A DNA stretch of 64,000 bases from Shimazuella soli (GTDB lineage: Bacteria > Bacillota > Bacilli > Thermoactinomycetales > Thermoactinomycetaceae). Location of the stretch: NCBI RefSeq assembly GCF_022511585.1, contig NZ_JAKWBN010000002.1:620001-684000 (forward strand). The letters run 5' to 3'. Position numbers and translations under genes: made by a program. The notes beneath the pieces are model-generated. The model made no database searches, was not told where the DNA came from, and worked only from the letters and a program-made list of their open reading frames with translations. Numbering within the stretch: the first letter of the stretch is position 1; every line of letters begins with the position of its first letter. Positions 62,399 to 64,000 of the stretch are shown here, in pieces.

Positions 62399-63556
62399 AT
62401 GGTAAGAAAATTTTCTCTGTTTCTATTATTGATCTCTATTTTGTCCTTTTCTATGGGAACAATGGTATTTGCAGAAGCAAAAAAACCAAGCATCCAAGCA
62501 AAGGCCAATTATGTGATTGACTATTCAAGTGGAGCTATTTTAACAGAAGATAACGGAAACACAGAACTAGCATTAGCAAGTCTTACAAAATTGATGACAG
62601 TTCTGATTGTGCTCGATCAAATTTCTGCTGGGAGACTACATTGGTCAGATATCGTTACAGTGAGTAAAAAAGCAGAAGCTGTCAATGAATCAGAGATTCG
62701 CCTAATAGCAGGAGAAAAAATAACGATAAAAGAACTTGTGACTGGAATGATGGTTCAATCTGCAAATGACGCAGCGTATGCCCTAGCAGAAAAAGTAAGT
62801 GGTACAGAATCAAAGTTTGTTGCTTTGATGAATCAAAAAGCAAAGCAACTAGGATTGACCAAAACGCATTTTTATACGAGCAATGGATTAATTTATAAAT
62901 CAACCTCTGGAAAAGTCTATAATAACTATATGTCAGCCGCTGATATTGCTCACTTAACGAGGATTTTAGTAGCAACCCACCCAGAAATCTATACATTTAG
63001 CAAAATCACCCATTATACATTTCACAAAGGTACCAAGCGTGAAATGAAAGTAACAAATACCAACCTCATGTTACCGACACTTGCGTATGGCTATAAAGGA
63101 GTAGATGGTTTAAAAACGGGCTATACATCTGCTGCCGGGTATTGTTATACAGGAACCGTACAACGAAACAATTTTCGTTTAATAGCAGTCGTGCTAGGTT
63201 CAAGTTCTGTATCAAAGCGTTTTTCCGATACCAAAAAACTATATGATTATATTTACAGTATCTATACTCCACGAAAAGTTTTAGAGGCTGGGAAACCAAT
63301 TTCCTCTTATAAAACAATCACTATACAAGGTCATCGAGGACCTGTTACGATTGCTCCATTACGTAATTTGACAGTACCTCTGCGCAATGGTCAAGAAAGA
63401 AGTTATACTTATCACATTGTGATTTACTCCAACTTAAAAGCACCGATGAAAAAAGGTACAGCAGTTGGATATGTTCAAGTGTATTACAAAGGAAAAGCTG
63501 TAGCTGGTACTCCGCCAATTTCCCTTGTGACGAGTAGCAATGTAACAAAAAATTAA
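62399..63556 (+). CDS. D-alanyl-D-alanine carboxypeptidase (S11 penicillin-binding protein)
   Basis: 385 residues. Sec signal peptide (about 1-27, ending VFAEA), transpeptidase-like domain with Ser61 in SLTK (SxxK), SAN in VQSANDAAYALAE, and KTGYTSAAG; then a C-terminal beta-rich region (about 300-385, KAPMKKGTAVGYVQV) as in DacF/DacA-like PBP5 proteins. Trims the terminal D-Ala of stem peptides outside the membrane; a sporulation-specific DacF role is possible. ATG 62399 behind CAGGAGTAGGGGCGTA. Terminator follows. Confidence 0.93.
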   Translation: MVRKFSLFLLLISILSFSMGTMVFAEAKKPSIQAKANYVIDYSSGAILTEDNGNTELALASLTKLMTVLIVLDQISAGRLHWSDIVTVSKKAEAVNESEIRLIAGEKITIKELVTGMMVQSANDAAYALAEKVSGTESKFVALMNQKAKQLGLTKTHFYTSNGLIYKSTSGKVYNNYMSAADIAHLTRILVATHPEIYTFSKITHYTFHKGTKREMKVTNTNLMLPTLAYGYKGVDGLKTGYTSAAGYCYTGTVQRNNFRLIAVVLGSSSVSKRFSDTKKLYDYIYSIYTPRKVLEAGKPISSYKTITIQGHRGPVTIAPLRNLTVPLRNGQERSYTYHIVIYSNLKAPMKKGTAVGYVQVYYKGKAVAGTPPISLVTSSNVTKN

Positions 63557-63636
63557 AATTAATTGGGCATTTTATAATAGATGAAGTTAATAGGAAGCAA
63601 TAGAAATCAAACTGATAAATGCAGATAGGTATGCAC

Positions 63637-63667
63637 CAAAAAAAGACTCCTAAGGAGTCTTTTTTTA
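63637..63667. terminator. Bidirectional terminator
   Basis: AAAAAAAGACTCC, loop TAA, GGAGTCTTTTTTT; perfect stem with T-runs on both strands, between the carboxypeptidase and convergent ilvA. Confidence 0.92.
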
Positions 63668-63672
63668 AAGAA

Positions 63673-64000
63673 TCAGATAAGTAAATTAAACAACTGTGGA
63701 TTATTGTTTACTTCTGTATACCGAAATCCATGCTGTTCCATACGTTTTAAAAGTGCTGGATAATCTTTTGGATCTTTCAGTTCAATCCCGACAAGGGCTG
63801 GTCCTGAGCTTTTATTATTTTTCTTGGTATATTCAAACCGAGTGATATCGTCGTCCTCACTTAAAACATTCTGGACAAACTCACGAAGTGCTCCTGCTCT
63901 CTGAGGGAAAGAGACGATAAAATAGTGTTTCAATCCTTCATAGATCAAAGATAGTTCTTTCATTTCTTGCATACGATCGATATCATTATTTCCACCGCTA
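63673..64000 (-). CDS. ilvA: Threonine dehydratase, C-terminal part (5' end outside window)
   Basis: The frame runs into the window edge. It starts (at 64000) with SGGNNDIDRMQEMKELSLIY, the loop before the regulatory module, and continues with an ACT-like domain (HYFIVSFPQRAGALREFVQN, RFEYTKKNNKSSGPALVGIE), ending LFNLLI. This single short regulatory domain is the Bacillus-type IlvA. It makes 2-oxobutyrate for isoleucine synthesis and is feedback-regulated through this domain. Partial 5'. Confidence 0.95.
   Translation of the reverse strand, partial: SGGNNDIDRMQEMKELSLIYEGLKHYFIVSFPQRAGALREFVQNVLSEDDDITRFEYTKKNNKSSGPALVGIELKDPKDYPALLKRMEQHGFRYTEVNNNPQLFNLLI

Noticed and set aside
1-64000. 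CRISPR arrays, tRNA or rRNA genes, prophage, restriction-modification or toxin-antitoxin systems
   Set aside because: No regularly spaced repeats, cloverleaf-like sequences, conserved rRNA blocks or typical defence genes were seen on either strand.

Overview
The window comes from the chromosome of a low-GC, endospore-forming Bacillota in the order Bacillales. Support comes from Bacillus-type gene order around recG/fapR/fab/rnc, smc/ftsY, ffh/rpsP/trmD/rplS and rnhB, from sporulation genes (ylbJ, an sspH-type SASP, a CotF-like coat protein), and from frequent TTG/GTG starts behind strong AGGAGG sites. Small secreted or acidic proteins and several accessory cassettes fit a Thermoactinomycetaceae-like or related genus; that placement is a guess from gene content and was not tested.

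Positions 1-13.3 kb are accessory: a metallo-beta-lactamase-fold hydrolase divergent from a TetR regulator, a broken 3' duplicate of an MFS gene beside its intact copy, a two-domain VOC protein, several small unknown genes, and a response regulator whose partner histidine kinase is split by a TnpB-only IS605-type element (about 8.42-9.78 kb). Next come a TetR/alpha-beta hydrolase pair and a second G+C-richer MFS gene.

Positions 13.4-20.5 kb hold the housekeeping run rpmB (divergent), Asp23-like, fakA/yloV, degV, sdaAB, sdaAA, recG. In Bacillus, fapR follows recG directly. Here about 17 kb intervene: an ATP-grasp ligase with an MFS exporter, a site-2 protease, a P450, a coat protein, a PerR-box catalase, a lipoprotein, a YiiX-type hydrolase, lipoate ligase, then the block rsmD-coaD-ylbJ-patatin-ylbL-yceD-rpmF. 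A roughly 220-bp TnpB-less element with IS605-like hairpin ends sits between the yceD homologue and rpmF.

Positions 37.8-44.4 kb are the fatty-acid operon fapR-plsX-fabH-fabD-fabG-acpP-fabF-rnc, with a clear FapR operator at its promoter. Between rnc and smc, normally neighbours, lies a 5.5-kb catabolic cassette (RpiR regulator, MenC/N-succinylamino-acid racemase-like enzyme, YfcC-type transporter, M20 peptidase) and a TRIC-type channel gene. Then follow smc-ftsY, sspH, a thiamine-binding-like protein, a GNAT relic, ylxM-ffh-rpsP-rimM-trmD, rplS, lepB, rbgA, rnhB, yraN, a D-Ala-D-Ala carboxypeptidase and the C-terminal part of ilvA.

No rRNA, tRNA, CRISPR array or prophage was recognised. The most interesting items are the TnpB element, whose conceptual removal restores the kinase reading frame and predicts its TAM and guide; the small IS605-like element before rpmF; the N-acyl amino acid cassette splitting rnc from smc; and a 39-residue secreted peptide gene behind a long inverted repeat.
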